Assembly (NCBI RefSeq): GCF_900110225.1
Contig: NZ_FOCW01000001.1
Coordinates: forward strand, 682,001 to 746,000
Source of the DNA: Allobrachymonas denitrificans DSM 15123
Lineage (GTDB): Bacteria; Pseudomonadota; Gammaproteobacteria; Burkholderiales; Burkholderiaceae_C
DNA: 64,000 bases
Direction of reading: 5' to 3'
Every line of letters starts with the position of its first letter. Positions within the stretch are counted from its first letter, which is position 1. Below are positions 55,883-64,000 of this stretch, piece after piece. The notes below the pieces were generated by a model. That model worked only from the letters and a program-made list of their open reading frames with translations. It did no database searches and had not been told where the DNA came from. The position numbers and the translations under genes were made by a program.

Positions 55883-57850
55883 TTACGGCATCTTGAAGAA
55901 CTGCGTGCTGTACAGCTCCAGCGGCAGCTTGCGGATCACCGAGCGGCCGTTGGCATCCTTTTCCGGAATGCGGTCGATCCAGGTCTGGAACACGTCCGCA
56001 TCCAGCACGCCGATGTCCAGACGGCGCTCCTTGGGAATGCTGGCCAGGGTGGTGTAGCCGTCACCGCCAGTGGCGTTGAAGCTCAGCACGAACAGCTTGT
56101 AGGTCTTGTTCGCGTCCAGCGGTCCCCATGCCTTGCTGGCCTGGTCGAACACCTGCAGATTGCTGGCGCGGTTGCCCTTGCTGGCGAACTGGTCGACGTC
56201 AAAGCGCAGACCGGCCGTGTAGGGGTAGGGGCCGGTGGAGCCACCTGCCTTGAAGGTGGCATCCAGACCGTCCTCGATCATGGCCTTGGCTTCAGCGCCG
56301 GTGATCTCCAGGCGCCACAGCATGTTGCCGAAGGGCAGTACCTCGATCACGTTGGCAGCCGTCACATCGCCCTTGAGCGGGATGCGCACGCCGCCGCCGC
56401 TTTGCAGCGTCATGTCGGCGCCGCCGTAGTCCTGGTTGGCCACATCCAGATAGGACTGGGCCACCAGCTGCTGGATGTCGCCACCATGCAGGCTGACATC
56501 GCCGATGGCGTTGCATTCGGCGCTGGAGCGGGAGTAGTCTGCGCTGTCCACGCCGCCGGGCACGCGGCGGGAGCAGATTTCCTGCGGGGCCGTGGCCACG
56601 ATCTGGGCCTTGAAGGTATCGACCTTGTCCTTGAAGGGCTGCAGCACCTGCAGTGCCTGCGCATCCGGCTCGATCTGGCGCAGGAAGCCGGCCGCTGTCA
56701 GGTCCTGGTTGAAGCTGGCGATGTCCTCGGCGGTGGCGGTGCGCCAGGTCTTGTTGTTCTTGCCATCGAGCACCGGCTTGCCCGCGTCGTCCACGACCAG
56801 CACGCGCTTGTAGTTGGGGGAAACGGTCACGTGCGGCGTGCCGGAGCAGGCAGTCACGTCGCCCGCTGCGTCAAAGCTGACCTTGAGTTCGCCCACCACC
56901 TTGGTGTATTCGTTGGCCTGGACCAGACAGGCGTTCTTGCCGTCCTTGTTCGGCAGCAGCACGGGGTAGTCGCCAGCGGGCGTGCCGGCCTTGTAGGTTG
57001 TCATGCTGGCCGGGCCAGTGAGGGTGTGCGAATCGCCGCCTACCACCACGTCCACGCCGCTCAGCTGGGCGATCAGCGCCTTGTCGGCTTCGTAGCCGAT
57101 GTGCGAGAGCACCACGATCTTGTTCACGCCCTTCTGCTTGAGTTCGTCAATGGCGCGCTGGGCGGCCACGGCTTCGTTCTCGAAGGTGGTCTCGGGATCG
57201 GGGTTGGAGGATTCCTTGGTCTTGCCGGCAACGGTCAGGCCGACCACGCCAATCTTGTGGCCGCCGCGATTGAGGATGGTGGAGGGCAGGACATAGTTCC
57301 TGGTGCCGGGTTGCGCGAGGGCAGAGCTGGCGCCGAACTTCACGTTGGCCGAGAGCACGGGTGTCTTGCACTGGCCGGCATGGAGCAGGTCGATGAAGGT
57401 CTTGAGGCCGCTGTCGCCCTTGTCGAACTCGTGGTTGCCGAGGGTGAAGGCATCAAAGCAGACCGTGTTCATCAGGGCAGCATCGGCTTCACCAGGGCTG
57501 CCTGCGCGGTTGAAGTACAGCGTGCCGGTGAGGGCATCGCCGGCGTGCAGGGCGATCACGTTGTCATTGCTGGCACGGATGGCCTTGATGGCGGCAGTGA
57601 CGCGCGGGAAGCCGCCGGCATCGACTTCGACATCGGTGCGCACCCCGTTGGGCTGCAACAGCGACAGCGTGCGCGTGCTGCTGTCGAGGTTGGAGTGGCT
57701 GTCGTTGATGTGGGCGATGGTCAGGTCCATCGGCTGCGGGCGCGCAGCGGGGGCAGGGCCGGGGCCGCTGTCACCGCCACAGCCGGCCAGGGCCAGCGCG
57801 CACAGCGCCGCGCCGCCCAGCAGGCGCATCGGGGGAAGGGTAGCGTACAT
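55883..57850 (-). CDS. Periplasmic 5'-nucleotidase / metallophosphoesterase lipoprotein (UshA/NadN-like)
   Basis: A 655-residue lipoprotein (lipobox LAGC at about residue 24). The N-terminal calcineurin-like metallophosphoesterase domain has DLTIAHINDSHSNLD, ALHAGDALTGTLYFN, TLGNHEFDKGDSG, VVLSHIGYEAD and GGDSHTL. The C-terminal 5'-nucleotidase domain starts near residue 430 (TYKLFVLSFNATGGDGYTTL near the end). Known relatives strip phosphate from nucleotides, NAD or UDP-sugars outside the membrane. The start could be ATG 57850 or a few codons later. It lies 36 bases after the PhoD-like gene, so the two form an operon. Confidence 0.88.
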   Translation of the reverse strand: MYATLPPMRLLGGAALCALALAGCGGDSGPGPAPAARPQPMDLTIAHINDSHSNLDSSTRTLSLLQPNGVRTDVEVDAGGFPRVTAAIKAIRASNDNVIALHAGDALTGTLYFNRAGSPGEADAALMNTVCFDAFTLGNHEFDKGDSGLKTFIDLLHAGQCKTPVLSANVKFGASSALAQPGTRNYVLPSTILNRGGHKIGVVGLTVAGKTKESSNPDPETTFENEAVAAQRAIDELKQKGVNKIVVLSHIGYEADKALIAQLSGVDVVVGGDSHTLTGPASMTTYKAGTPAGDYPVLLPNKDGKNACLVQANEYTKVVGELKVSFDAAGDVTACSGTPHVTVSPNYKRVLVVDDAGKPVLDGKNNKTWRTATAEDIASFNQDLTAAGFLRQIEPDAQALQVLQPFKDKVDTFKAQIVATAPQEICSRRVPGGVDSADYSRSSAECNAIGDVSLHGGDIQQLVAQSYLDVANQDYGGADMTLQSGGGVRIPLKGDVTAANVIEVLPFGNMLWRLEITGAEAKAMIEDGLDATFKAGGSTGPYPYTAGLRFDVDQFASKGNRASNLQVFDQASKAWGPLDANKTYKLFVLSFNATGGDGYTTLASIPKERRLDIGVLDADVFQTWIDRIPEKDANGRSVIRKLPLELYSTQFFKMP

Positions 57851-57886
57851 GGAAATGATCTCCGTGAAAGGCAACAAGGGGGCTGA

Positions 57887-59806
57887 TCAGCCGATCACCG
57901 GCGTGGTGCTGCCGGCGGCGAGGGTGATACGCGTGGTTTGCAGCAGCGGACTGGCCGGTGCCTGGCCGCCTTCCAGCGAGCGCACCTTGTGGAAGTGCAC
58001 CTGCATCTGGCTGGCGGTGATGGTAGCGGTGGCATAGCCCTGGGCGTGGTGGTCGCCGTACAGCATGTCGGGGTTGTTGCCCGGGGCGCCCTGCGGGAAG
58101 GTGGGGTGGACGCCAGCCGGAATGCCATGCCACATGAAGGCTTCGAAGGTGGGCTGGTCGGCCACCAGCGGCTGCAGTGCCGGCATGGCTTGTGCTGCGC
58201 TTTGCAGGTAGCTGAAGAAGGAGTTGCTACTGATGCCGGCTGCCACGAAGTCGACCATGGCGGGCTGGCCGGCTGGTGGGTTCACCGGGGCGTCGGGCTG
58301 GCGCGGGTCATAACCGATCTGGTCGCGCACGATGCCGCACTGGAAGGCGTGCAGGTCACCGGTGATGGCCACCACGTTGCGGATGTTGTTCTGCGTCAGG
58401 TGCTGCATCAGCTCGGTGCGGTGGGCCGGATAGCCGTCCCAGCAGTCGGCGTTGATGGCGAACACCTGCTTCAGTTCGGGCGTGGTGACGGCAGGGTGGT
58501 TGCGCAGGTCGGCCCACATGCGCGACAGGGACAGTTCGTTGCCCCACACCTTCCAGGTGGATGTGCTCTGGCGCATGGTGTCCTTCCACCACTGGGTTTG
58601 CGTCTTGCCCAGGATGGAGGGGGCGGACGTGCGCGGCTGCTGGGTCATCAGGTTGACGGACTGGCCCAGCAGCAGCATGGGCAGCGGCGTGAAGTAGCGG
58701 GCGCCGACGGCGGTATCCATCTGCATGGCCTGCTCCAGCGTTGCGCCCTGCGCCATCGGCACCAGTGCTTCGGGGATGGCGTGGTCGTCGCGGTACAGGC
58801 GCTGGTCGGTCATGACCAGGTGCATCAGCGGGCCGAACTGGAAGTCGCGGTAGATGCGGATGTTGTCGTAGCGCTGGTCGTTCAGGTCGAAGGAGACATC
58901 ACCCATGTCCACCGGGATGTACTCGAACCAGGCCTGGTTGGCGGCACGGCGGCGGCCGGTCTGCTGCTGGTTGGCGTTGTTGTAGGTCTGGTGGTCCTGC
59001 CAGCAGTCGTCGCTGAACTCGTGGTCGTCCCAGATGGCGATGAAGGGGAACTTGCGATGCACTTCCTGCAGGCGCTTGTCGCTGCGGTAGGTGCGGTACA
59101 GGGTGCGGTAGTCGTCCAGCGTGAGGGCGGCAACCGAGCCATCAGCCAGCGGCATGCCGTTCGGCAGCTTGATCGGCGCGTGCGCCGGTTCCACCTGGCC
59201 GGCCTGGAAGGCGGCGCCCACGGTTTCGTAGATGTAGTCGCCCACGTGCACGGTGAAGTCGAGATCGTCTTCGGCCGCCAGCAGATCGAGCGCACCCCAG
59301 TGGTTGACGCTCCAGTCCTGGCAGGTGAACCACGCAAAGCGCAGCTGTTCGCGCGTGGAACTGGCAGCGGGAGCGGTCTTGGTGAGGCCGATGGCGCTGA
59401 TGTCCCGGCCGGCGACAAAGCGGTAGTGGTAGCGCGTGTCGGGCTGCAGGCCGGTGATCTTGGCGCGCACCGTGTGGTCATAGACCTGGGTGGCGACCAG
59501 GTTCTGGTTGACCAGCAGGGTGTCGAAATCGGCACTGGTGGAGACTTGCAGGCGCAGCGGAATGTCGCCGTTGTTGCCGGGGTTGCTGCGTTCCACGCGC
59601 GTCCACAGGACGACGCTGTCGGCGCGCGGATCACCGCTGGCAACGCCGAGACTGAAGACATGCGTGCCCAGTGGCGGGCCGCTGTCGCCGGAGCCGGGAG
59701 GCTGCGGAACGTTGCCGTTGCCGCCACCACAGGCGGTGATCAGCGGACCAGCCGCGATGACACTGAAAAACGCTGCGCCACGGCGCAGCAACTGTCTTCT
59801 TTGCAT
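57887..59806 (-). CDS. PhoD-like alkaline phosphatase/phosphodiesterase (Tat-exported)
   Basis: A 639-residue PhoD-family enzyme. The N-terminus QRRQLLRRGAAFFSVIAAG has twin arginines before a hydrophobic core and then a Cys (ITACGGG), suggesting Tat export, possibly as a lipoprotein. The PhoD N-terminal beta domain (VFSLGVASGDPRADSVVLWTRV) is followed by the metal-site motifs VHVGDYIYE and FIAIWDDHEFSDDCW. AGGGAG lies about 8 bases before the ATG at 59806. It precedes the 5'-nucleotidase gene in one operon, a natural pair for organic phosphate scavenging. Confidence 0.92.
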   Translation of the reverse strand: MQRRQLLRRGAAFFSVIAAGPLITACGGGNGNVPQPPGSGDSGPPLGTHVFSLGVASGDPRADSVVLWTRVERSNPGNNGDIPLRLQVSTSADFDTLLVNQNLVATQVYDHTVRAKITGLQPDTRYHYRFVAGRDISAIGLTKTAPAASSTREQLRFAWFTCQDWSVNHWGALDLLAAEDDLDFTVHVGDYIYETVGAAFQAGQVEPAHAPIKLPNGMPLADGSVAALTLDDYRTLYRTYRSDKRLQEVHRKFPFIAIWDDHEFSDDCWQDHQTYNNANQQQTGRRRAANQAWFEYIPVDMGDVSFDLNDQRYDNIRIYRDFQFGPLMHLVMTDQRLYRDDHAIPEALVPMAQGATLEQAMQMDTAVGARYFTPLPMLLLGQSVNLMTQQPRTSAPSILGKTQTQWWKDTMRQSTSTWKVWGNELSLSRMWADLRNHPAVTTPELKQVFAINADCWDGYPAHRTELMQHLTQNNIRNVVAITGDLHAFQCGIVRDQIGYDPRQPDAPVNPPAGQPAMVDFVAAGISSNSFFSYLQSAAQAMPALQPLVADQPTFEAFMWHGIPAGVHPTFPQGAPGNNPDMLYGDHHAQGYATATITASQMQVHFHKVRSLEGGQAPASPLLQTTRITLAAGSTTPVIG

Positions 59807-59913
59807 GGGAAACTCCCTGGGTGGTCTGTGCAGACCGCATGACACCGGTGACGAAAGGTGTCTGGGAGTTTAGGAAGGCAACATGACAGAAATGTTGCCC
59901 GTGCATGTTGCAT

Positions 59914-59937
59914 GCAAAAGAGCGCCGAAGCGCCCCT
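59914..59937 (-). terminator. Rho-independent terminator after purM
   Basis: A short stem (GGGCGC/GCGCTC with one G-T pair) with a TTCG tetraloop, followed by TTTT on the minus strand, directly downstream of the purM stop. Confidence 0.7.
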
Positions 59938-59959
59938 TGTGCTTATACGATAGGTGGCG

Positions 59960-60988
59960 TCAGGCCACGGTGACCGGTGCGTTGCCGTCTGCGGCTGCGA
60001 TCTGGCCGATGACGTACACGGTCTCGCCTTCCACGCGCAGGGTTTCGGCCACGCAGTCGGCGTCAGCCGCATCCACCACCACGACCATGCCGATGCCGTT
60101 GTTGAAGGTGCGGTTCATCTCGATGTCGTCAATGCCGGCCGTCTGCTGCAGCCAGGCGAACAGCTCGCTTTGCGGCCAGCTGCCCTTGGTGAGGCGTGCG
60201 GTGGTGCCTTCGGGCAGCACGCGCGGGATGTTCTCGAGCAGGCCGCCGCCGGTGATGTGGGCCAGCGCCTTGACCGGGTACTTGGCCAGCGTGGCCAGCA
60301 CCGGCTTCACGTACAGGCGGGTGGGGCGCATGATGGCTTCCCTGAACGGCATGCCGTCCAGCGTGGCGGGCAGGTTGCCGGCTGCGCGGTCGATGCACTT
60401 GCGCACCAGCGAGAAGCCGTTGCTGTGCACGCCGTGGCTGGCCAGGCCCAGCACTACGTCGCCGGGTTTGACGTTCTGGCCCGTGAGGATCTTGCTCTTT
60501 TCGACCACGCCGACGGCAAAGCCGGCCAGGTCGTATTCGCCATCGGGGTACATGCCGGGCATTTCGGCGGTTTCGCCGCCGATCAGCGCGCAGCCGCTTT
60601 GTTCGCAACCGGCTGCAATGCCGCCGACCACCGCTGCGGCGGTGTCCACGTCGAGCTTGCCGCAGGCGAAGTAGTCGAGGAAGAACAGCGGCTCGGCGCC
60701 TTGCACCAGCACGTCGTTCACGCTCATGGCGACCAGGTCGATGCCGACGGTGTCATGCATGTTCCACTCGAAGGCCAGCTTGAGCTTGGTACCCACGCCG
60801 TCGGTGCCGCTGACTAGCACGGGCTCCCGATAGTTCTTGGGCACTTCGAACAAGGCGCCGAAGCCGCCGATGCTGGCCATCACGCCTTCGCGCATGGTTT
60901 TCTTGGCCAGGGGCTTGATGCGTTCGACCAGCGCGTCGCCAGCATCGATGTCCACGCCGGCGTCTTTGTAGGAAATGGGAGTTTGCAT
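59960..60988 (-). CDS. purM: Phosphoribosylformylglycinamidine cyclo-ligase (AIR synthase)
   Basis: PurM makes aminoimidazole ribotide in purine synthesis, using ATP. The 342-residue protein shows [21 protein letters not shown] at the N-terminus, the ATP/metal segment [49 protein letters not shown] and [18 protein letters not shown]. The ATG at 60988 gives [13 protein letters not shown]; the open frame runs 36 codons further without homology. Divergent from the PerM-like gene. Confidence 0.97.
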   Translation of the reverse strand: MQTPISYKDAGVDIDAGDALVERIKPLAKKTMREGVMASIGGFGALFEVPKNYREPVLVSGTDGVGTKLKLAFEWNMHDTVGIDLVAMSVNDVLVQGAEPLFFLDYFACGKLDVDTAAAVVGGIAAGCEQSGCALIGGETAEMPGMYPDGEYDLAGFAVGVVEKSKILTGQNVKPGDVVLGLASHGVHSNGFSLVRKCIDRAAGNLPATLDGMPFREAIMRPTRLYVKPVLATLAKYPVKALAHITGGGLLENIPRVLPEGTTARLTKGSWPQSELFAWLQQTAGIDDIEMNRTFNNGIGMVVVVDAADADCVAETLRVEGETVYVIGQIAAADGNAPVTVA

Positions 60989-61136
60989 GTGCGAAAAGAA
61001 TACAAATGGTGAGCGCGTGCGTGCGCGGGCATGCGTAGCGTAGACTACAGACGACGCGGTGCTGACACTGCGTCTGGGCGTCTGCCGGTCTGGCAATGCC
61101 CTCTATTGTAATAACCTTGCTCTCCTGCGCACGCCC

Positions 61137-62219
61137 ATGGAATTTACCGCCTACCAGAAACGCACCGCGGCATGGACCGGCATTGCCGTACTGACGGGCA
61201 TCTTCGTGTGGCTGCTGGCCCCGGTGCTGACGCCATTCCTGGTGGCCGCCGTGCTGGCCTATGCGCTCAACCCGCTGGTCAACCGGGTGCATGCCTGGTT
61301 CCGCGGCAAGACGCCGCGCTGGCTGGCGGTGACGCTGGTGATGATCATCTTCATGCTCACGGTGACCGGGGTGGTGATGCTCATCGTGCCGGTGGTGGTG
61401 AAGGAAATGCCGGTGCTGCAGAGCCAGATTCCGGTGCTGCTGGACCGTGGCAGCCACTGGCTGCAGGGCATCTTCGACCGTTTCGGCATTCCCCTGCAGG
61501 TGAACGTGGGCACGCTCAAGGAACTGCTGCGCGACTATTTCAGCAGCAAGCCGGACGGAGGCGGGCCATCCGGGATCGAATCGGTGCTGTCCTCGCTGAA
61601 GATCGGCGGCAGTGTGGCCTTTGCCGTACTGGGCAACCTGATGCTGATTCCCATGGTGCTGTTCTACCTGCTGGTGGACTGGGAACGCATCATTGCCAAC
61701 CTGTTCCGTCTGGTGCCGCGCCGCATGCGCGAGGCCGTGCACAGCTTTGCCACCGAGGCGGACGAGGTGCTGGGCCAGTATCTGCGCGGGCAGCTGACGG
61801 TGATGCTGATTCTGGCGGTGTACTACAGCGTGGCGCTGTCGCTGTTCGGATTCGATCTGGCGCTGCCGATCGGCATCTTCACCGGTCTGGCGATTTTCGT
61901 GCCGTATCTGGGCTATGGCGTGGGGCTGGTGCTGGCGGCGCTGTTTGGCATCCTGCAATTGGGGGTGGTGAAGGCGCTGGTCATGGTGGGTGTGGTGTAC
62001 GGCATTGCGCAGGTGGTGGAGAGTTTCTACCTGACGCCGCGCCTGGTGGGTGAGCGCATGGGTCTGCATCCGCTGGTGGTGATCTTTGCCTTGCTGGCGT
62101 TTGGCCAGCTGTTCGGTTTTGTCGGGGTGCTGCTGGCGCTGCCGATCAGCGCGGTGCTGCTGGTGGCGGGGCGGCGCTTGCGGGCGCAGTATCTGCAGAG
62201 CGATCTGTACAACGCCTGA
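61137..62219 (+). CDS. AI-2E family transporter (PerM-like)
   Basis: A 360-residue membrane protein with about seven helices and a soluble loop region (about 130-190) of the AI-2E/PerM family. Family segments include RMREAVHSFATEADEVLGQYLRGQL and FVPYLGYGVGLVLAALFG, and the end GFVGVLLALPISAVLLV. The substrate is not deducible. The ATG at 61137 gives MEFTAYQKRTAAW. It is followed by hda, HAD phosphatase and pcnB, a common order in this group. Confidence 0.87.
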   Translation: MEFTAYQKRTAAWTGIAVLTGIFVWLLAPVLTPFLVAAVLAYALNPLVNRVHAWFRGKTPRWLAVTLVMIIFMLTVTGVVMLIVPVVVKEMPVLQSQIPVLLDRGSHWLQGIFDRFGIPLQVNVGTLKELLRDYFSSKPDGGGPSGIESVLSSLKIGGSVAFAVLGNLMLIPMVLFYLLVDWERIIANLFRLVPRRMREAVHSFATEADEVLGQYLRGQLTVMLILAVYYSVALSLFGFDLALPIGIFTGLAIFVPYLGYGVGLVLAALFGILQLGVVKALVMVGVVYGIAQVVESFYLTPRLVGERMGLHPLVVIFALLAFGQLFGFVGVLLALPISAVLLVAGRRLRAQYLQSDLYNA

Positions 62220-62383
62220 GGAGGCTGTTCACGGACCGGATCGCTGTGGCCGGCGGACGGGGAGGCTCGTTCGGCATCGAGGGGGGCTGTACAAGGGTTC
62301 GCAGCGGTGAAAATGCGCGATCGCCGCGACGATGGCCCCCTGTTGCTGCGCTGCACATAAAATAGCAGACTGTGCCTGCCTTC

Positions 62384-63079
62384 ATGAAACAGATCCCGCT
62401 CGATATCGGCCTGACTCCGCGCCCGCGCCTGCATACGCTGGTGGAGGGGGAGAATGGCCGCCTGCTCACCCATGTGCGCGAGGCGCTGCAACAGCGCCAG
62501 CCGCAGACCGTACCCACCTACGTGTGGGGACCGGGTGGCAGCGGCAAGACGCATCTGCTGCAGGCGGTGATGCAGGAACTGCACGAGCAGGGCCTGTCTG
62601 CCGGCTGGCTGGATGCGTCCACGCCATGCGGCGGCTACCCGCGCGAATTCGATCCGCGCTGGAGTGCGGTGCTGCTGGATGAGGTGGAGCTGTATTCGCC
62701 CGAACAGCAGCACACGGCCTTCAACTGGTTCATCAATGCCATGACACCGCAGCAGGGCGAGCCGCGCTGGGTGCTGGCTGCAGGCAGCCTGCCGGTGGCC
62801 GATTTGCCGCTGCGCGAGGACCTGCGCACGCGCCTGGGCTGGGGCCAGGTCCACGCACTGCAGCCACTGGGCGACGAGGATGTGCGCAAGGCGCTGCAGC
62901 AGGGCGCGGCCGAGCGCGGCCTGGAACTTGGTGACGAGGTGGTCAACTACATGCTCAGCCGCTTCTCGCGCGACCTGGGCAGTCTCAACGAATTACTGGG
63001 CATGCTCGATGGCTATGCCCTTGAACAGCGGCGCGCGCTGACCGTGCCGCTGCTCAAACAGATGCTGAACGAAACATGA
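62384..63079 (+). CDS. hda: DnaA regulatory inactivator Hda
   Basis: A 231-residue AAA+ protein. It starts MKQIPLDIGLTPRPRLHTLVEG, with a clamp-binding-like QxxLDI motif at the N-terminus. Walker A is WGPGGSGKTHLLQ (about 48-60), Walker B VLLDEVELYS, and sensor DLPLREDLRTRLGWGQVH. Hda binds the sliding clamp and stimulates hydrolysis of DnaA-ATP after initiation. The ATG at 62384 is preferred to a GTG four codons earlier. Its stop overlaps the next start by 4 bases. Confidence 0.93.
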   Translation: MKQIPLDIGLTPRPRLHTLVEGENGRLLTHVREALQQRQPQTVPTYVWGPGGSGKTHLLQAVMQELHEQGLSAGWLDASTPCGGYPREFDPRWSAVLLDEVELYSPEQQHTAFNWFINAMTPQQGEPRWVLAAGSLPVADLPLREDLRTRLGWGQVHALQPLGDEDVRKALQQGAAERGLELGDEVVNYMLSRFSRDLGSLNELLGMLDGYALEQRRALTVPLLKQMLNET

Positions 63080-63753
63080 ATATTGCGCTTTTTGACCTGG
63101 ACCACACGCTGCTGCCGATCGATTCGGACTTCACCTGGGCCCTGTTCACCAACAGCATCGGCTGGACCGATGCCGACGAATCGCTGAAGCAGAACGACAT
63201 CTTCTACCAGCAGTATGTGGACGGCGTGCTGGACATGAACGAATACGTGCGCTTCGTGACCCGCGCCATCCGCGCGCATACGCCGGAGGAGGCCAGGGCC
63301 GCGCACAACCGCTATCTGGCCGAGTTCATCGAGCCGCAGGTGCGGGCCGAGGCGCTGGATCTGCTGCGCAGCCACCAGCAGGCGGGTGACACACTGGTGC
63401 TGATCACGGCCACCAACCGCTTCATTGCAGGCCCCATCGGCGAGCGCCTGGGCTTTGCCGACGAGAACATCATCGCCACCGAACTGGAATTGGATGACAC
63501 GGGCTGGATCACCGGCAACATCGACGGCGTGGCCAACCTGCGCGAGGGCAAGGTGCACAATCTGCAGCAGTGGCTGGCGGCGCGCGGGCTGGATTGGGAG
63601 AAAGTGCACATCACTTTCTACTCCGACTCCTACAATGATGTACCGCTGATGGAAAAATCGGCGGTGCCGGTGGCCACCAACCCGGACGAACGCCTGCGCG
63701 CGCTAGCGCAAGAGCGCGGCTGGCGCATTCTCGACCTGTTTCCGACGGAATGA
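63076..63753 (+). CDS. HAD-IB family phosphatase (SerB-like)
   Basis: A 225-residue HAD hydrolase. The nucleophile Asp is in IALFDLDHTLLP (Asp8), motif II is in VLITATNRFI, and motif III/IV in FYSDSYNDVPLM. It belongs to the HAD-IB group related to phosphoserine phosphatase and PgpC-like enzymes; the substrate is unknown. Starts overlapping the hda stop (ATGA) and ends just before pcnB. Confidence 0.88.
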   Translation: MNIALFDLDHTLLPIDSDFTWALFTNSIGWTDADESLKQNDIFYQQYVDGVLDMNEYVRFVTRAIRAHTPEEARAAHNRYLAEFIEPQVRAEALDLLRSHQQAGDTLVLITATNRFIAGPIGERLGFADENIIATELELDDTGWITGNIDGVANLREGKVHNLQQWLAARGLDWEKVHITFYSDSYNDVPLMEKSAVPVATNPDERLRALAQERGWRILDLFPTE

Positions 63754-63754
63754 C

Positions 63755-64000
63755 ATGATCAAGCGCTTCATCAACAAACTGCTGGGCAAGCCTGCAGCAG
63801 GCGTGCGTCCGTCGTTCGGCAAACGCGTCGAGGTGCCGGCCTCGGTGCACAAGATCAATCCCAAGCTGGTGGACGAACGCGCCGTCAACGTGGTGCTCAC
63901 GCTGAAGAAGGCGGGCTTCGAGGCCTATATTGTCGGCGGCGCGGTGCGCGACCTGATTCTGGGACTCAAGCCCAAAGATTTCGACGTGGCCACCACCGCC
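63755..64000 (+). CDS. pcnB: Poly(A) polymerase I, N-terminal part (cut by window edge)
   Basis: The first 82 codons are present; the gene runs off the right edge. The visible sequence ends in the nucleotidyltransferase motif AYIVGGAVRDLILGLKPKDFD, with the catalytic Asp pair beginning at KDFD, which fits PcnB/CCA-adding enzymes. The basic N-terminus MIKRFINKLLGKP and the position after hda and the HAD gene support PcnB rather than Cca. PcnB adds A-tails to RNA 3' ends. Confidence 0.88.
   Translation, partial: MIKRFINKLLGKPAAGVRPSFGKRVEVPASVHKINPKLVDERAVNVVLTLKKAGFEAYIVGGAVRDLILGLKPKDFDVATTA

Noticed and set aside
57938-59842. A 634-codon plus-strand frame opposite the PhoD-like gene
   Set aside because: Antisense to an intact PhoD with signal peptide and metal motifs; no independent support.

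Overview
The window is GC-rich (with GTG starts and many long antisense open frames) and looks like chromosomal DNA of a betaproteobacterium, most likely a member of the Comamonadaceae (Burkholderiales). This rests on gene content and order recognised from general knowledge: asd-fimV-truA-trpF-trpB, leuC-entericidin-leuD-leuB, sdhC-D-A-B-E-gltA facing mdh/CitE-like lyase/acnB across a GntR regulator, argD-argF with DUF3579 and rpsT, and perM-hda-HAD-pcnB. No rRNA, tRNA, insertion sequence, prophage or CRISPR array was seen. The first gene (trpB) and the last gene (pcnB) are cut by the window edges.

Layout. 1-4458: amino-acid and housekeeping genes on the minus strand (trpB, trpF, truA, fimV, asd); asd has a long leader with a candidate leader peptide. 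4862-11659: aquaporin, then the two glutathione-dependent formaldehyde detoxification genes (adhC, fghA), which are separated by a minus-strand stress island. The island holds an ECF sigma factor, a zinc-finger anti-sigma factor, a periplasmic metal-sensor-like protein, a DUF6448-like secreted protein whose predicted mature N-terminus is His-Cys-Asp, an S26 peptidase and another secreted protein. Three promoters of the form GGAAC-N16/17-CGTT precede its three transcription units. 11770-16318: MFS transporter, a PatZ-like protein acetyltransferase and a small membrane protein. 16383-21935: a TonB receptor and ABC importer (btuB, F, C, D) behind a cobalamin riboswitch. 22045-26001: cupin, SpmA/B-like membrane protein, Na+/H+ antiporter-like protein, thioesterase and a small unknown protein. 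26155-30597: leucine biosynthesis (leuB, leuD, entericidin, leuC) with a LysR regulator. 30898-42691: TCA-cycle block. 42798-46875: small membrane protein and an isolated wzc-wzb-wza polysaccharide export set. 46934-53893: tRNA hydroxylation, FAD monooxygenase, lipoprotein, YkgJ-like protein, arginine biosynthesis, DUF3579, S20. 54153-64000: murJ, two extracytoplasmic phosphoesterases, purM, PerM-type transporter, hda, HAD phosphatase, pcnB.

The most interesting part is the ECF island at about 7.2-10.6 kb. It combines an apparently metal-responsive sigma switch with a secreted HCD-starting, His-tailed protein and its own signal-peptidase-like protease, which recalls the nickel superoxide dismutase/SodX pair although no Ni-SOD is present. 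Other points are a possible Thr/Ile leader peptide before asd, four unrelated short tandem repeats at or near gene 3' ends (one coding for an Ala-Ala-Thr tail on BtuF), a perfect 18-bp palindrome next to the gntR and mdh starts, and a run of hairpins after mdh.
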